A DNA stretch of 64,000 nucleotides from an uncultured Lachnospiraceae bacterium (GCA_902776305.1 CACYPS010000010.1:39422-103421), one strand, 5' to 3'. Counted from the stretch's first letter, positions 1 to 9,101 are shown. The notes: generated by a model not told the origin, from the sequence alone. Numbers and translations: made by a program.

Positions 1-2
1 AG

Positions 3-155
3 ATCAAGGCTGAGATCGGCTGGTATCCGGAGACATGCTTTGAGGAAGGTATCAAGAAGACGATTCGCTGGTACTTCGACCATCAGGAGTGGATGGAGCA
101 TGTTACAAGCGGCAATTATCAGAAATATTACGAGGATATGTACGCAGGTCGTTGA
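3..155 (+). CDS. rfbB: dTDP-glucose 4,6-dehydratase, C-terminal end only
   Basis: The open frame entering the window ends at the TGA at 153-155 and encodes the last 50 residues of a protein. The visible motifs (IGWYPETCFEEGIKKTI, then a WMEHV...YQKYY tail) match the C terminus of RfbB/RmlB, the second enzyme of dTDP-L-rhamnose synthesis, which converts dTDP-glucose to dTDP-4-keto-6-deoxyglucose. rfbA follows directly, which supports the call. The catalytic SDR core lies outside the window. The identification therefore rests on the short tail plus context. Confidence 0.8.
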   Translation: MKAEIGWYPETCFEEGIKKTIRWYFDHQEWMEHVTSGNYQKYYEDMYAGR

Positions 156-167
156 GAAAGAACATAT

Positions 168-205
168 GAGTATGTTAACGGCTGTGCAGAAGTGTTAACA
201 TACTC
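168..205. promoter_or_regulatory. 12-bp perfect inverted repeat between rfbB and rfbA
   Basis: GAGTATGTTAAC at 168-179 is repeated as its exact reverse complement at 194-205, around a 14-nt loop. No T-tract follows, so it is not a typical intrinsic terminator. It could be an operator, an RNA-processing or stability hairpin, or a weak attenuator in the rfbB-rfbA spacer. Confidence 0.45.
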
Positions 206-259
206 AGTGATCCGACACTTGCAGACATCTGAAAAAAAGAATACGAGGTGTTTACTATT

Positions 260-1129
260 ATGAAGGGAATTATTCTTGCCGGCGGTTCCGGAACAAGACT
301 TTATCCGCTGACCAAGGCAGTCAGCAAGCAGATGATGCCTGTCTATGACAAGCCGATGATTTACTATCCGCTTTCCACACTGATGCTTGCCGGAATCAGG
401 GACGTGCTGATCATTTCCACACCGCGCGACCTTCCGGCGTTCGAGGAACTCTTCGGCGACGGCAGCCAGCTCGGAATGCATTTCGAGTACGCTGTGCAGG
501 ATAAGCCGAGAGGACTTGCCGATGCCTTCATCATCGGCGCTGATTTTATCGGCGATGACAGAGTAGCGCTTGTGCTCGGCGATAACATTTTCTACGGACA
601 GAGTTTCTCCAGAGTCCTCAAGGAAGCGGCCGGAAGAGAAAAAGGTGCTACGATTTTCGGCTATTATGTAAAAGATCCGTCCGAATACGGCGTCGTGGAA
701 TTTGACGAGAACGGAAAAGCGATCTCCATTGAGGAGAAGCCGAAGTATCCGAAGTCAAAGTATGCCGTTCCGGGACTTTACTTCTATGACAATGACGTTG
801 TGGAAATTGCACGCAATGTCAAGCCTTCCGCAAGAGGAGAGATTGAGATCACATCCATCAATAATGAGTATCTTCGCAGGGGAGACCTCTACGTCGAGAC
901 GCTCGGACGCGGATTTGCATGGCTCGACACGGGCAATCATGACATGCTTCTTGATGCAGCGGATTTCGTCGCCGCTTTCCAGAAGCGACAGGGAATGTAC
1001 ATTTCCTGTATCGAGGAGATAGCATTCAGACGCGGCTTTATCGACGCAGCACAGCTCAGGAAACTTGCCGAGCCGCTGATGAAGACGCCATACGGCCAGT
1101 ATCTGCTTGACGTGGCGGAAGGGTTATAA
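260..1129 (+). CDS. rfbA: glucose-1-phosphate thymidylyltransferase
   Basis: RfbA/RmlA joins glucose-1-phosphate and dTTP to make dTDP-glucose, the first step of dTDP-L-rhamnose synthesis in the cytosol. The protein has the nucleotidyltransferase signature [18 protein letters not shown] at its N terminus, followed by [30 protein letters not shown] and EKPKYPKS(K)[10 protein letters not shown], all typical of the family. I chose the ATG at 260 over the GTG at 248. It gives the canonical MKGI start and sits 9 nt after a GAGGTG ribosome site at 245-250. The 289-residue length is normal for short-form RmlA. It lies between rfbB and the epimerase/rfbC pair. Confidence 0.95.
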   Translation: MKGIILAGGSGTRLYPLTKAVSKQMMPVYDKPMIYYPLSTLMLAGIRDVLIISTPRDLPAFEELFGDGSQLGMHFEYAVQDKPRGLADAFIIGADFIGDDRVALVLGDNIFYGQSFSRVLKEAAGREKGATIFGYYVKDPSEYGVVEFDENGKAISIEEKPKYPKSKYAVPGLYFYDNDVVEIARNVKPSARGEIEITSINNEYLRRGDLYVETLGRGFAWLDTGNHDMLLDAADFVAAFQKRQGMYISCIEEIAFRRGFIDAAQLRKLAEPLMKTPYGQYLLDVAEGL

Positions 1130-1429
1130 AAATCAAGAACGCCTCGGCGTTCTTGCCGCGACATGCGCGGCGCGCAAGCGCCTTCCACTGCGCATGTCTG
1201 CGATCCGCCGGAGGCTTTTATTCTTCATCGCTCACGAGTATTGCGCGATGAAGAATAACTGCGTGTAGAAATCTCCCGGCACAGGGCCGCTATGATCAGG
1301 GTAAAAGCTCAGTGCGGGATGCCCCGCCTCCGCGGGCGGAGGGCATCGAAATAGTCTCAGACATGTGGAGGTTTCGACAACTTGGTTCTGAATCAGATAG
1401 GAAATGAGTACAAGGGAGCAGCAGTAGAC
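1130..1429. other. Hairpin-dense intergenic spacer after rfbA
   Basis: This 300-bp gap has no convincing gene but four strong inverted repeats in a row. They are 1134-1143/1146-1155 (ten bases, closing on a CTCG tetraloop), 1160-1168/1190-1198 enclosing a nested 1169-1173/1178-1182 stem with GCAA loop, 1219-1231/1245-1257 (13 bp perfect), and 1318-1324/1341-1347 with an inner 1324-1328/1335-1339 stem. None ends in a T-run. The spacer may carry structured RNA or be a mobile palindromic repeat. The GGGAG at 1414-1418 serves the next gene. Confidence 0.6.
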
Positions 1430-2275
1430 ATGAGAGTTCTTGTCACCGGAGCGAACGGATACATCGGAAGACATGTTATCCCGGAGCTTTTATCCAGAGG
1501 CGTGAAGGTGACGGCTGTGGATCTTCATTGTGATGCGGTGGATGGACGCTGCGATACGATCGAAGCGGATATACTCAGTACCGGAGACGGCTTTTATGAG
1601 AAAGCCGGAAAGCCGGATGCATGTATCCATCTCGCATGGAGGAACAGCTTCGAGCATAACAATGAGAGTCATACAACAGACATGGAGAAACACTATCGTT
1701 TTCTTTCCGGTCTTGTCGATGACGGACTGCCTCAGCTCATGGTCATGAGCACTATGCACGAGGTGGGCTATTTTGAAGGAGCCATAACCGAGGATACACC
1801 GACCAATCCGGTCACTGCCTACGGAATCGCAAAAAACGCATTGAGAAAGAAGATGACCGACTACTGCAGAGAGAAGAATTGTATCCTGCAGTGGATCCGG
1901 GGATTCTATATTGTCGGTGACGATGAACACAATAATTCGGTATTCACGCGTATGGTGGAAGCCAGTAAGACCGGGAGTGGGCCGTTCCCGTTCACAACAG
2001 GCAGGAATAAATTTGATTTTATCGGCATCGATGAACTGGCCGGTCAGATCGCAGCGACCATCATGCAGAAGGAAGTCTGCGGAATAATAAACTGCTGCAG
2101 CGGTATCGCTGTTCCGCTGGCGGATGAAGCGGAGAGATTTCTGAAAGAGCGCAAGATGGATATACAGCTTGACTACGGAAAATACCCCGAGAGGGAGGAT
2201 GCCTCCCCGGCGGTCTGGGGCGATCCGACAAAAATCAGAAAAATTATGGAAGCGGACAAGGGAAGAAAGGAATAA
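1430..2275 (+). CDS. NAD-dependent epimerase/dehydratase (extended SDR)
   Basis: This is a 281-residue extended short-chain dehydrogenase/reductase that probably modifies a nucleotide sugar in the cytosol. The N terminus MRVLVTGANGYIGRHVIP carries the Rossmann GxxGxxG motif, and the catalytic YxxxK is visible as TAYGIAKNALR near residue 130. The ATG at 1430 is preferred over the TTG upstream because it starts exactly at the Rossmann strand and follows GGGAG at 1414-1418. It lies just upstream of rfbC with a 2-bp gap, so it belongs to the sugar-nucleotide operon. It is not the standard RfbB or RfbD (both are elsewhere), so it may make an additional sugar. The substrate cannot be read from the sequence. 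Confidence 0.8.
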   Translation: MRVLVTGANGYIGRHVIPELLSRGVKVTAVDLHCDAVDGRCDTIEADILSTGDGFYEKAGKPDACIHLAWRNSFEHNNESHTTDMEKHYRFLSGLVDDGLPQLMVMSTMHEVGYFEGAITEDTPTNPVTAYGIAKNALRKKMTDYCREKNCILQWIRGFYIVGDDEHNNSVFTRMVEASKTGSGPFPFTTGRNKFDFIGIDELAGQIAATIMQKEVCGIINCCSGIAVPLADEAERFLKERKMDIQLDYGKYPEREDASPAVWGDPTKIRKIMEADKGRKE

Positions 2276-2277
2276 AA

Positions 2278-2841
2278 ATGGGCAAAATTACGGTTGAAAC
2301 ATGTGACATAGAGGGACTTAAGATTATTACTCCTACCGTTTACGGCGACAAGCGCGGTTATTTCATGGAGACTTATAACTACAATGATTTTGCAGCTGCG
2401 GGAATTGACTATCAGTTCGTTCAGGACAATCAGTCCAGCTCCGTCAAAGGAGTTCTTCGCGGTCTGCATTTTCAGATCAATTATCCGCAGGATAAGCTCG
2501 TTCGCGTAGTCAAAGGCGAGGTCTTTGATGTTGCGGTAGACCTTAGAGAAGGATCGAAGACTTACGGGAAGTGGTTCGGCGTTCTCCTTTCCGCTGAGAA
2601 TAAGAAGCAGTTCTTCATCCCCAAGAATTTTGCCCATGGCTTTGTCGTTCTGAGTGATGAAGCGGAATTCTGCTATAAGTGCACGGATTTCTATCATCCG
2701 AATGATGAAGGCGGGCTTGCATGGAACGATCCGGATATCGGCGTCGAGTGGCCGATTCCGGAGGGCATGGAGCTGAATCTTTCCGAGAAGGACCAGAAAT
2801 GGGGAAGCTTCAAGGAGTATACCGAAAAGTATCATAAGTAA
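2278..2841 (+). CDS. rfbC: dTDP-4-dehydrorhamnose 3,5-epimerase
   Basis: RfbC/RmlC epimerises dTDP-4-keto-6-deoxyglucose at C3 and C5, the third step to dTDP-L-rhamnose. The 187-residue length is typical. The cupin signature SVKGVLRGLHFQ is present with the catalytic His at residue 64, followed by KLVRVVKGEVFDVAVDLR, the IPKNFAHGF loop (His120), the active-site Tyr in CYKCTDFY (near 134), and NDPDIGVEWP near the end. The start is 2 nt after the epimerase stop, implying translational coupling. Confidence 0.95.
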   Translation: MGKITVETCDIEGLKIITPTVYGDKRGYFMETYNYNDFAAAGIDYQFVQDNQSSSVKGVLRGLHFQINYPQDKLVRVVKGEVFDVAVDLREGSKTYGKWFGVLLSAENKKQFFIPKNFAHGFVVLSDEAEFCYKCTDFYHPNDEGGLAWNDPDIGVEWPIPEGMELNLSEKDQKWGSFKEYTEKYHK

Positions 2842-2980
2842 CAGATAGAACATAGAATGAAAAGGGCTGTTGCATACACGTGTAATATAACTGTATCGGT
2901 CGTTGTTTCGGAGATATGGTCATATGCGCTTTGTGTGGCAGCCCTGTGTTTTTGAGAAGGGAACAGGCAGCGGGAAGTTT

Positions 2981-4804
2981 ATGGCAGAGCAAGTGATCAG
3001 AAAGAACCGTCAGGCGGTATATTGCTTTTATGATAAAGATGGGATCGTCGACGGGTATGTTCCTTTCTTTCTGAAAGGGCTCAGGGAAGTGGCGGACGGC
3101 ATATGTGTCGTTGTGAACGGCGAGGTGTGTGAACGCGGTCTCGAACTCCTCCGTACATATTCCGATGAAGTCATTTTGCGTCCGAATGACGGCTATGATG
3201 TCACGGCCTACAAGGCCGGTCTGGAGCATATTCTGTCCGAAAAAGAAGATGTTTCTTCCGTGATCCTGTGCAACAACACATTGTTCGGACCGTTCCGGCC
3301 TTTTTCGGAGATGTTCGAGGAGATGGAGAGCCGGAATCTTGATTTCTGGGGCATCACAGCGTTCGAGGGAGATCCGGGGGATCCGTTCGGCACGATCCGA
3401 TACGGATATATTCCGGAGCACGTGCAGTCTTTCTTCATGGTGTTCGAGAGGAGATTCCTTAAGGCGGAAGACTTCGGATGCTGGTGGAAGCAATTGCCTG
3501 CGATACATCGCTACGAGGAGGCAATCGGATACTTTGAGGCTGTCTTTACCAAAGATATGAGTGACCTCGGGTACCGCTGGGACGTCTACATGAATTGTCC
3601 CGAGCTCCGAGGATACTCGAAGGATCCGCTGCGCGATTTTCCGCGTTATCTGATCGAACAAAAGGGATGTCCGGTCATGAAGAAGCGGTCCTTCTTCCAC
3701 GAGTACGGGGAAGCCTTCGAGAGGAGCGGCGGCGAGGCCACAAGGGAAGCCTTCGAGTACCTTGAGCACGAGACGGACTATGATACGGATCTCATCTGGG
3801 AGACGATCCTCAGGACCGAGAACATGGCTGCCGTAAAAAGGCGTCTGCATCTCAATTTCACGCTTCCGACGGAATGCTTAAGGAAAAGCGGTCCCGAGCA
3901 GACGAGCCTTGCCGTAATCGCGCACATCTATTATCCGGAACTTGCTGAAAATATGGCGTCATACGCCGCGCATCTCCCGGAAGGGACTCCTATATACATT
4001 TCCGTTCCGGCAGGAGATACGCCCGAAAAGGTAAAGAGCGCATTTGCCCCGCTCGAACAATCACACAGGGTCGAGATCAGGTCGATAGAAAACCGGGGAC
4101 GTGACCTCATGCCGTTCCTTATGCTTTGGAGGGACGTCATTTTCAGATATGATGTGATCCTCAAAGTCCATGATAAGAAGGTGCCGCAGCTGCCGCAGCT
4201 GTCCACCGGCCGGTCATGGGAGAAGATGTGTTTTGAATGTCTGATGCCCACGGAAGTATATGTACGGAATGTACTGGATCTCTTTGCAAAGAACAAAAGG
4301 CTGGGACTTCTCACGCCTCCGCCTCCCGTTCACGCGGATTACTATCCGACGATCGGACATGGGGAATGGGGAGAAAATTATGAGGGAGTCAGAAAGATTG
4401 CTTCGGAGCTGAACATCCGGGTTTCCGTGGAGAGAGAGTGGGAGCCTGTGGCGCCGTTCGGCTCAGAGTGCTATATCCGCTCGGAGGCTCTCAGAACGCT
4501 GTTCTCAAAGGACTGGTCGATCAACGATTTTCCGAAGGAACCTACCCCGGCAGATGCGACGCCGCTCCATGCGATTGAGAGAGTAATCCCGTTTGCCGTG
4601 CAGAATGACGGGTACTATTCCGGATGGCTCATGTCCGATCGGTGGGCGCCGGTCATCCTTGACAATCTGACATATCTGACGCATACGCTGAAAAGCCGGG
4701 AGAGCGCACTGTGCGGCGGCTACATGCCCTACAGGTTCTTTATGGACCGGCTCAGTCACATTCCCGGGGAAGATGTAGACAGACCGGAGGAAGGTCTGCA
4801 ATAA
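2981..4804 (+). CDS. RgpF-family rhamnan synthesis protein (glycosyltransferase-like)
   Basis: This belongs to the rhamnan synthesis F family, whose streptococcal member helps build the rhamnose backbone of cell-wall polysaccharides. The N-terminal half begins AVYCFYDKDGIVDGYV, contains the LILCNNTLFGPF-type strand and WGIT, and ends in YDTDLIWETILR. The C-terminal half has the family signature IENRGRDLMPFL and, further on, ILKVHDKK. I prefer the ATG at 2981: it puts DKDG at the same distance from the start as in the tandem paralogue that follows. An ATG at 2924 with GGAG at 2910-2913 is the main alternative. Predicted length is 607 residues. It shares an operon with the next gene (3-nt gap). 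Confidence 0.8.
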   Translation: MAEQVIRKNRQAVYCFYDKDGIVDGYVPFFLKGLREVADGICVVVNGEVCERGLELLRTYSDEVILRPNDGYDVTAYKAGLEHILSEKEDVSSVILCNNTLFGPFRPFSEMFEEMESRNLDFWGITAFEGDPGDPFGTIRYGYIPEHVQSFFMVFERRFLKAEDFGCWWKQLPAIHRYEEAIGYFEAVFTKDMSDLGYRWDVYMNCPELRGYSKDPLRDFPRYLIEQKGCPVMKKRSFFHEYGEAFERSGGEATREAFEYLEHETDYDTDLIWETILRTENMAAVKRRLHLNFTLPTECLRKSGPEQTSLAVIAHIYYPELAENMASYAAHLPEGTPIYISVPAGDTPEKVKSAFAPLEQSHRVEIRSIENRGRDLMPFLMLWRDVIFRYDVILKVHDKKVPQLPQLSTGRSWEKMCFECLMPTEVYVRNVLDLFAKNKRLGLLTPPPPVHADYYPTIGHGEWGENYEGVRKIASELNIRVSVEREWEPVAPFGSECYIRSEALRTLFSKDWSINDFPKEPTPADATPLHAIERVIPFAVQNDGYYSGWLMSDRWAPVILDNLTYLTHTLKSRESALCGGYMPYRFFMDRLSHIPGEDVDRPEEGLQ

Positions 4805-4807
4805 GAA

Positions 4808-6520
4808 ATGTTCATAGACAGAAATTCGCGAAACAGATGCATAATATTTCTATATTACGATAAGGACGGACTGGTCGATCGATATGTGACCGGTCTTCTT
4901 GACGCGCTCAAAAGCGTCTCCTCGTACGTGCTTGTTGTGGTGAACGGCTACGTGACAGGGGAAGGCGAGGCCGAATTGAGGAGCCACGCGGATTCTGTAC
5001 TTGTGCGCGTCAACACCGGTTTTGATGTCGGGGGATACAGGGAAGGTCTTTTCTGGATCGGTTTCGAGAGGCTTTCGGCGTATGGCGAACTGATCCTGAT
5101 GAACTATACATTTTTTGCGCCGCTGTTCCCGCTCCAGGAAATGTTCGGCGAGATGAGCGGCCGTGATCTCGATTTCTGGGGCATTACGAAGCATCACGAC
5201 GTTCCGACGGACACGACGGGCGGCCGGATCCGTTACGGCCATATTCCGGAGCATCTGAATTCACATTTTCTTGCCCTGAGAAGAGACTTTTTCCTCAGTT
5301 ACAGCTACCGGGATTTTATCATAAACATGTCCGATCCCATTTCCTACGAGGCGTCCATCAACGAGTATGAGGCGATCTTTACGAGGCATTTTGCGGATCT
5401 CGGCTATAAATGGGATGTATACTCCAACACCGATGCATTTGAGGGCGTCGTGTACGCCCCATTTATGTTCGAGGGGGGAGAGCTCATCAAGGAGCGCTGC
5501 CCGATCATAAAGCGCCGTCTCTTCTTCGGCGACTATTTCAGCCTGCTGGCGAATTCCGCCGGGGAGAGCTACAGCGACGCCTGCAGGGCTTTGCGGGAGC
5601 TGACCGATTACGACATGTCCATGATCTGGGACAATCTTCTGAGACTGCAGGATTTGAATTCGGTGCGCTATGCGATCCATGAATCCTACGTGGTCGATTC
5701 GGAAGTCTCAAAGGGGAAGATTTCTGCAAATGAAGCCTGCGTTCTCGTCATCGGCACCAAAGAGCAGGGTGACTTTCTTGCGGGAAGATACCTGAAGCAG
5801 ATTCCGGCAGAATGCGATATTCTGTATTCGAATGAAATACCACAGTCAATTTCCGAATTCGGAAGGCTGTTCGCTTCGCCGGATCTTAGGAAATACAGAT
5901 ATGTATGTGTTCTGAAACTTCCGGAAAGCGCATACGAGGACATGGGTTCGACTTTTTACGGAAGCGCGGAAAGCCTCATCGGTTCGGCTTCCCAGACAGA
6001 GAACACTGTGCAGATATTCAGAGATAACCCCGAACTCGGGCTGCTCGTGCCGCCTCTGCCCACTTTCGGGAGGCATTTCCATGAGGCGGAGGACGGCTGG
6101 CACGGGAGATATGAGGAAGTTCGAGCGGTCACGGACGCTCTCGGCTTCACCTTCCCGATCCTCAGGGGAGAAATGCCGCCGGTATGGCCGGCAGGCGGAA
6201 GCTTCTGGGTGAGAGGAAGTCTGCTCATGGAGATCTTTGAGTCTCATGAAGTGTCGGATGTGCTGAGCCGCGAGATTCGTCTTTCTGACGGAAAGAACGT
6301 GAAGCCGGACTTTGAGCTGATCATGCTGCTTCTTCCCTACCTTTTCCAGAGCAGGAAGCAGATGACGGGGACGGTCACGGGTTCGCACTATGCTTCCGTT
6401 CAGCTGACGAACCTGGATTACGAACTGAGGGAAAACAATAAGGTCCTCTTTGAAAAAATCCGACCGGGTGCCTGGTGGGAGGTTCTGAAAAAGCTCGACC
6501 GAATCGGAGAAAATGTATGA
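4808..6520 (+). CDS. RgpF-family protein, second tandem copy with altered C-terminal domain
   Basis: A 570-residue paralogue of the preceding gene. The N-terminal half keeps the family layout: CIIFLYYDKDGLVDRYV, then LILMNYTFFAPLFPLQEMF, DLDFWGITKHHD, RYGHIPEHLNSHFLALRR, and DYDMSMIWDNLLRL. The C-terminal half keeps only the LGLLVPPLP and HGRYEEVRAV segments. The RGRDLMPFL and KVHDKK signatures of copy 1 are missing; the equivalent place reads YRYVCVLKLPESAY. This suggests loss or change of activity in that half. The ATG follows the previous stop by 3 nt, and the TGA overlaps the next start by 4 bases (ATGA). Confidence 0.75.
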   Translation: MFIDRNSRNRCIIFLYYDKDGLVDRYVTGLLDALKSVSSYVLVVVNGYVTGEGEAELRSHADSVLVRVNTGFDVGGYREGLFWIGFERLSAYGELILMNYTFFAPLFPLQEMFGEMSGRDLDFWGITKHHDVPTDTTGGRIRYGHIPEHLNSHFLALRRDFFLSYSYRDFIINMSDPISYEASINEYEAIFTRHFADLGYKWDVYSNTDAFEGVVYAPFMFEGGELIKERCPIIKRRLFFGDYFSLLANSAGESYSDACRALRELTDYDMSMIWDNLLRLQDLNSVRYAIHESYVVDSEVSKGKISANEACVLVIGTKEQGDFLAGRYLKQIPAECDILYSNEIPQSISEFGRLFASPDLRKYRYVCVLKLPESAYEDMGSTFYGSAESLIGSASQTENTVQIFRDNPELGLLVPPLPTFGRHFHEAEDGWHGRYEEVRAVTDALGFTFPILRGEMPPVWPAGGSFWVRGSLLMEIFESHEVSDVLSREIRLSDGKNVKPDFELIMLLLPYLFQSRKQMTGTVTGSHYASVQLTNLDYELRENNKVLFEKIRPGAWWEVLKKLDRIGENV

Positions 6521-7590
6521 AGAAACTTATAATGAAGTGTGCGGATGAGAGAAGACGGGCATTTGCAATGATTACCTCCGTATGGGAAGACGACGGAAAG
6601 CGGTTCGTCGAAAAGTGCGCCGTCCACAAAGAGGGCAGAAGACACCTTGAGAATATGATACGGTATCAGACGCTCCTTGACGAGATTTATCCGGGCGTAC
6701 GTGCGTGCCCGGCAAAGCTGACTGAGAACGGTCTGGTTTTTGACTTTATCGAAGGGAGTTCTCTTGAGGACCGCTACCGCCTGGCCGCTTCTGAGGGTGA
6801 CCGGGATGCCCTGGTCCTGTATATGAAAAGCCATGCAGAACTGCTCGATTCTGTGCCCGGCGGAACTGTTCCGTTCGAGGAGACGGACAGCTTTCGGGAG
6901 TGGTTCGGGGACGGAAGAGTCTATGCGGGCAAGCCGGCCTACAGGGCAGCCAATTTTGATGCGACCGCTTCAAATATCATTCTGCAGGATGGGGAGCCGG
7001 TCTTTATCGACTATGAATGGGTGACGGAATTTCCCGTTCCGCGGAATCTTGTCGTCTACCATGCGATCCGTGACAGCTACTACCACATTCCAGAATTGGA
7101 GAGCCTGCTTCCTCTCGCGGAGGCGATAGCCCTTGCCGGCGTCGAGACGGAACAGGAGATCCTGCAGAGGAGCTATGAACATTTCTTTTTCAGCTATGTC
7201 TACGGCAGTGACTCGGATGCGGGGCTTTCGGTCCTGACGGACCGCAAAAAGATCGATTATCTTGCAAATGAGCGCACCCTCCTCGCAGAACGCATGTGGA
7301 GAGAAAATGAGAGGGCAGTCCTCGTGCAGCGGTCAGAGATAGACCGTCTCACGAAGGAACTGGAAGAAGCGCGGAAGAAATATGCGGACCTCGATCAGTC
7401 GTGGTTCTGGAGATGGGACGAGACAAGGGACGCTCTGCAAAAGTTCAGGGAAGAGAACGCCGCTCTCCGGGAATCTCTGAGACTCATGGAACAGGATCGG
7501 GATACCTGGAAATCCAATTTCGAGACGGTGACGAATTCCCGCTCCTACAAGGATATGATGAAATTAAAGGGGATTCTCGGGCGCAAGTAG
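6517..7590 (+). CDS. Kinase-like (APH/choline-kinase fold) protein with C-terminal coiled coil
   Basis: 357 residues in two parts. Residues 1-250 resemble protein-kinase-like phosphotransferases. The sequence NFDATASNIILQDGEPVFID contains a candidate catalytic Asp148, metal-ligand Asn153 (Asp+5, as in the HGDxxxxN motif of aminoglycoside phosphotransferases) and the second metal Asp165 in IDYEW. The leading His is absent. Residues about 255-345 form a charged coiled coil (IDRLTKELEEARKKYADLD; ENAALRESLRLMEQDRD). The ATG overlaps the preceding stop and follows GGAGA at 6506-6510. The architecture recalls WbdD, the O-antigen chain-terminating kinase/methyltransferase whose coiled coil sets chain length. 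Its substrate is unknown; a phosphate cap on the glycan is an inference. Confidence 0.6.
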   Translation: MKKLIMKCADERRRAFAMITSVWEDDGKRFVEKCAVHKEGRRHLENMIRYQTLLDEIYPGVRACPAKLTENGLVFDFIEGSSLEDRYRLAASEGDRDALVLYMKSHAELLDSVPGGTVPFEETDSFREWFGDGRVYAGKPAYRAANFDATASNIILQDGEPVFIDYEWVTEFPVPRNLVVYHAIRDSYYHIPELESLLPLAEAIALAGVETEQEILQRSYEHFFFSYVYGSDSDAGLSVLTDRKKIDYLANERTLLAERMWRENERAVLVQRSEIDRLTKELEEARKKYADLDQSWFWRWDETRDALQKFREENAALRESLRLMEQDRDTWKSNFETVTNSRSYKDMMKLKGILGRK

Positions 7591-7607
7591 GCATAAAAGC
7601 GCTCAGC

Positions 7608-7636
7608 TTGCACAGGTATTCTTTCGATGCTATAAT
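7608..7636 (+). promoter_or_regulatory. Sigma-70-type promoter of the ABC exporter genes
   Basis: TTGCAC at 7608-7613 and a consensus TATAAT at 7631-7636 are separated by exactly 17 bp. It lies 74 bp upstream of the permease start, in the only gap of this part of the locus. It probably restarts transcription for the exporter and the downstream glycosyltransferases. Confidence 0.7.
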
Positions 7637-7709
7637 ACTTAGGATTATGGCAACTACTCAGCACCCGATTCGCAGGTGCTTTAGATTACAGACACAAGGA
7701 GCATACAAC

Positions 7710-9101
7710 ATGTCAAAGAAACTGAAGTTGATTGCTGTTCTCGGCATCCTTCTTGTCATTCTTCTCAATATCGGTATCCTGAAGTGGCACAGCCGGGGCG
7801 GGGCGGCATTCACGGGGAAGATGACAATCCGATCGGACATATCAGACAATGTCCAGATTTTCTATTCGGGTCCCGAGAACGCTTACGGAGAAAGTACGAG
7901 CACGATTGCAGGATATCCCGCCGAGGGACAGAAGATCGGCGATGACTGCGAGCTGGAATTTACGGCCGGGTCTCAGACCGAGTTCCTGCGGATTGATTTC
8001 GGCGCGGCAGCAGGTACCTGGGATATCGGCAGCCTGACTGTGGCCTACGGCGATACGGTCGATAAGATCGACCTCGAAGCGGCAGCGGGGAGTGCGGTGC
8101 AGAATGACATCGCATCGATGACCTTTAAGAACGGCGTTCTGCATGTGGAGACGAAAGCGGGGGATCCGCATATCGTGATCCCGGTCGAACTCGCACAGAC
8201 GAAAGCCGCAGCCCTGGCAAGCACGCAGAGAGCCGACTGGATCATCCGTATTCTGGCGCTTCTTCTGCTTGACGGAGCGTTCATCGCGGCATTTGTATTC
8301 AGAAACAAGTTCCTGACTCTTCCGATAGAGATATTTGAGAACAGGCAGCTCATTTTCAAGCTCGCCAGCAACGACTTCAAGACAAAATATGCCGGATCGT
8401 ATCTGGGTATCTTCTGGGCGTTCGTTCAGCCGGTCGTCACGGTCCTGGTGTACTGGTTCGTCTTCTCGGTCGGCTTCAGGAGCGGGCGTGTGGCGGAGGT
8501 TCCCTTCGTCGTCTATCTGGTATCCGGTATCGTTCCGTGGTTCTACATCCAGGATCTCATGAATTCCGGCACCAACGCCTTGATTGAGTACAGTTATCTG
8601 GTCAAGAAGGTCGTGTTCAAGATCAGCGTGCTGCCGATGGTAAAGGCCATTTCAGCCCTGTTCGTGCACTCTTTCTTTGTAGTGCTGACGATCCTGATTG
8701 CGGCGCTTTACCGTATCTGGCCGAGCCTCTACACACTGCAGGTCCTTTACTATTTCATCTGCATGTTCGTATTCGGTCTCGGCATAACTTACGGGACATG
8801 CGCGATCGTAATTTTCTTCCGCGACTTGTCGCAGATCATCAATATCATCCTGCAGATCGGCGTTTGGACGATCCCGATCATGTGGAACCTGGATATGGTC
8901 CCGGCGAAATATCAGTTCATTTTCAAGATCAATCCGATGTTCTATGTTATCAACGGGTACAGACAGTCTATATACGGACATGTCTGGTTCTGGCAGGACC
9001 TGAAGCTCACGATCTATTTCTGGGCCGTGACGGCAGTCCTGTTCGTGATCGGTTCCGTTATATTCAAGAGACTTAAGATACATTTTGCGGATGTGCTTTA
9101 A
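7710..9101 (+). CDS. Polysaccharide ABC transporter permease with N-terminal extracytoplasmic domain
   Basis: The C-terminal 260 residues are a standard Wzm/TarG-type ABC-2 permease: LIFKLASNDFKTKYAGSYLG, VYWFVFSVGFRSG, SGIVPWFY, LVKKVVFKISVLP, IFFRDLSQIINI and NPMFYVINGYRQSIYG, with six hydrophobic spans. Unusually, another hydrophobic span (residues about 6-24), a 130-residue polar, beta-rich segment likely outside the membrane (about 35-160) and a further span (about 175-195) precede it. The ATG at 7710 follows AAGGAG at 7696-7701 and fits the leading transmembrane segment; the longer open frame upstream overlaps the previous gene. Length 463, against about 260-280 for ordinary Wzm. It works with the ATPase at 9266. 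Confidence 0.85.
   Translation: MSKKLKLIAVLGILLVILLNIGILKWHSRGGAAFTGKMTIRSDISDNVQIFYSGPENAYGESTSTIAGYPAEGQKIGDDCELEFTAGSQTEFLRIDFGAAAGTWDIGSLTVAYGDTVDKIDLEAAAGSAVQNDIASMTFKNGVLHVETKAGDPHIVIPVELAQTKAAALASTQRADWIIRILALLLLDGAFIAAFVFRNKFLTLPIEIFENRQLIFKLASNDFKTKYAGSYLGIFWAFVQPVVTVLVYWFVFSVGFRSGRVAEVPFVVYLVSGIVPWFYIQDLMNSGTNALIEYSYLVKKVVFKISVLPMVKAISALFVHSFFVVLTILIAALYRIWPSLYTLQVLYYFICMFVFGLGITYGTCAIVIFFRDLSQIINIILQIGVWTIPIMWNLDMVPAKYQFIFKINPMFYVINGYRQSIYGHVWFWQDLKLTIYFWAVTAVLFVIGSVIFKRLKIHFADVL

Noticed and set aside
7401-9101. Permease start at 7401
   Set aside because: That frame overlaps the kinase-like gene by 190 bp and crosses the promoter; ATG 7710 has AAGGAG at the right distance.
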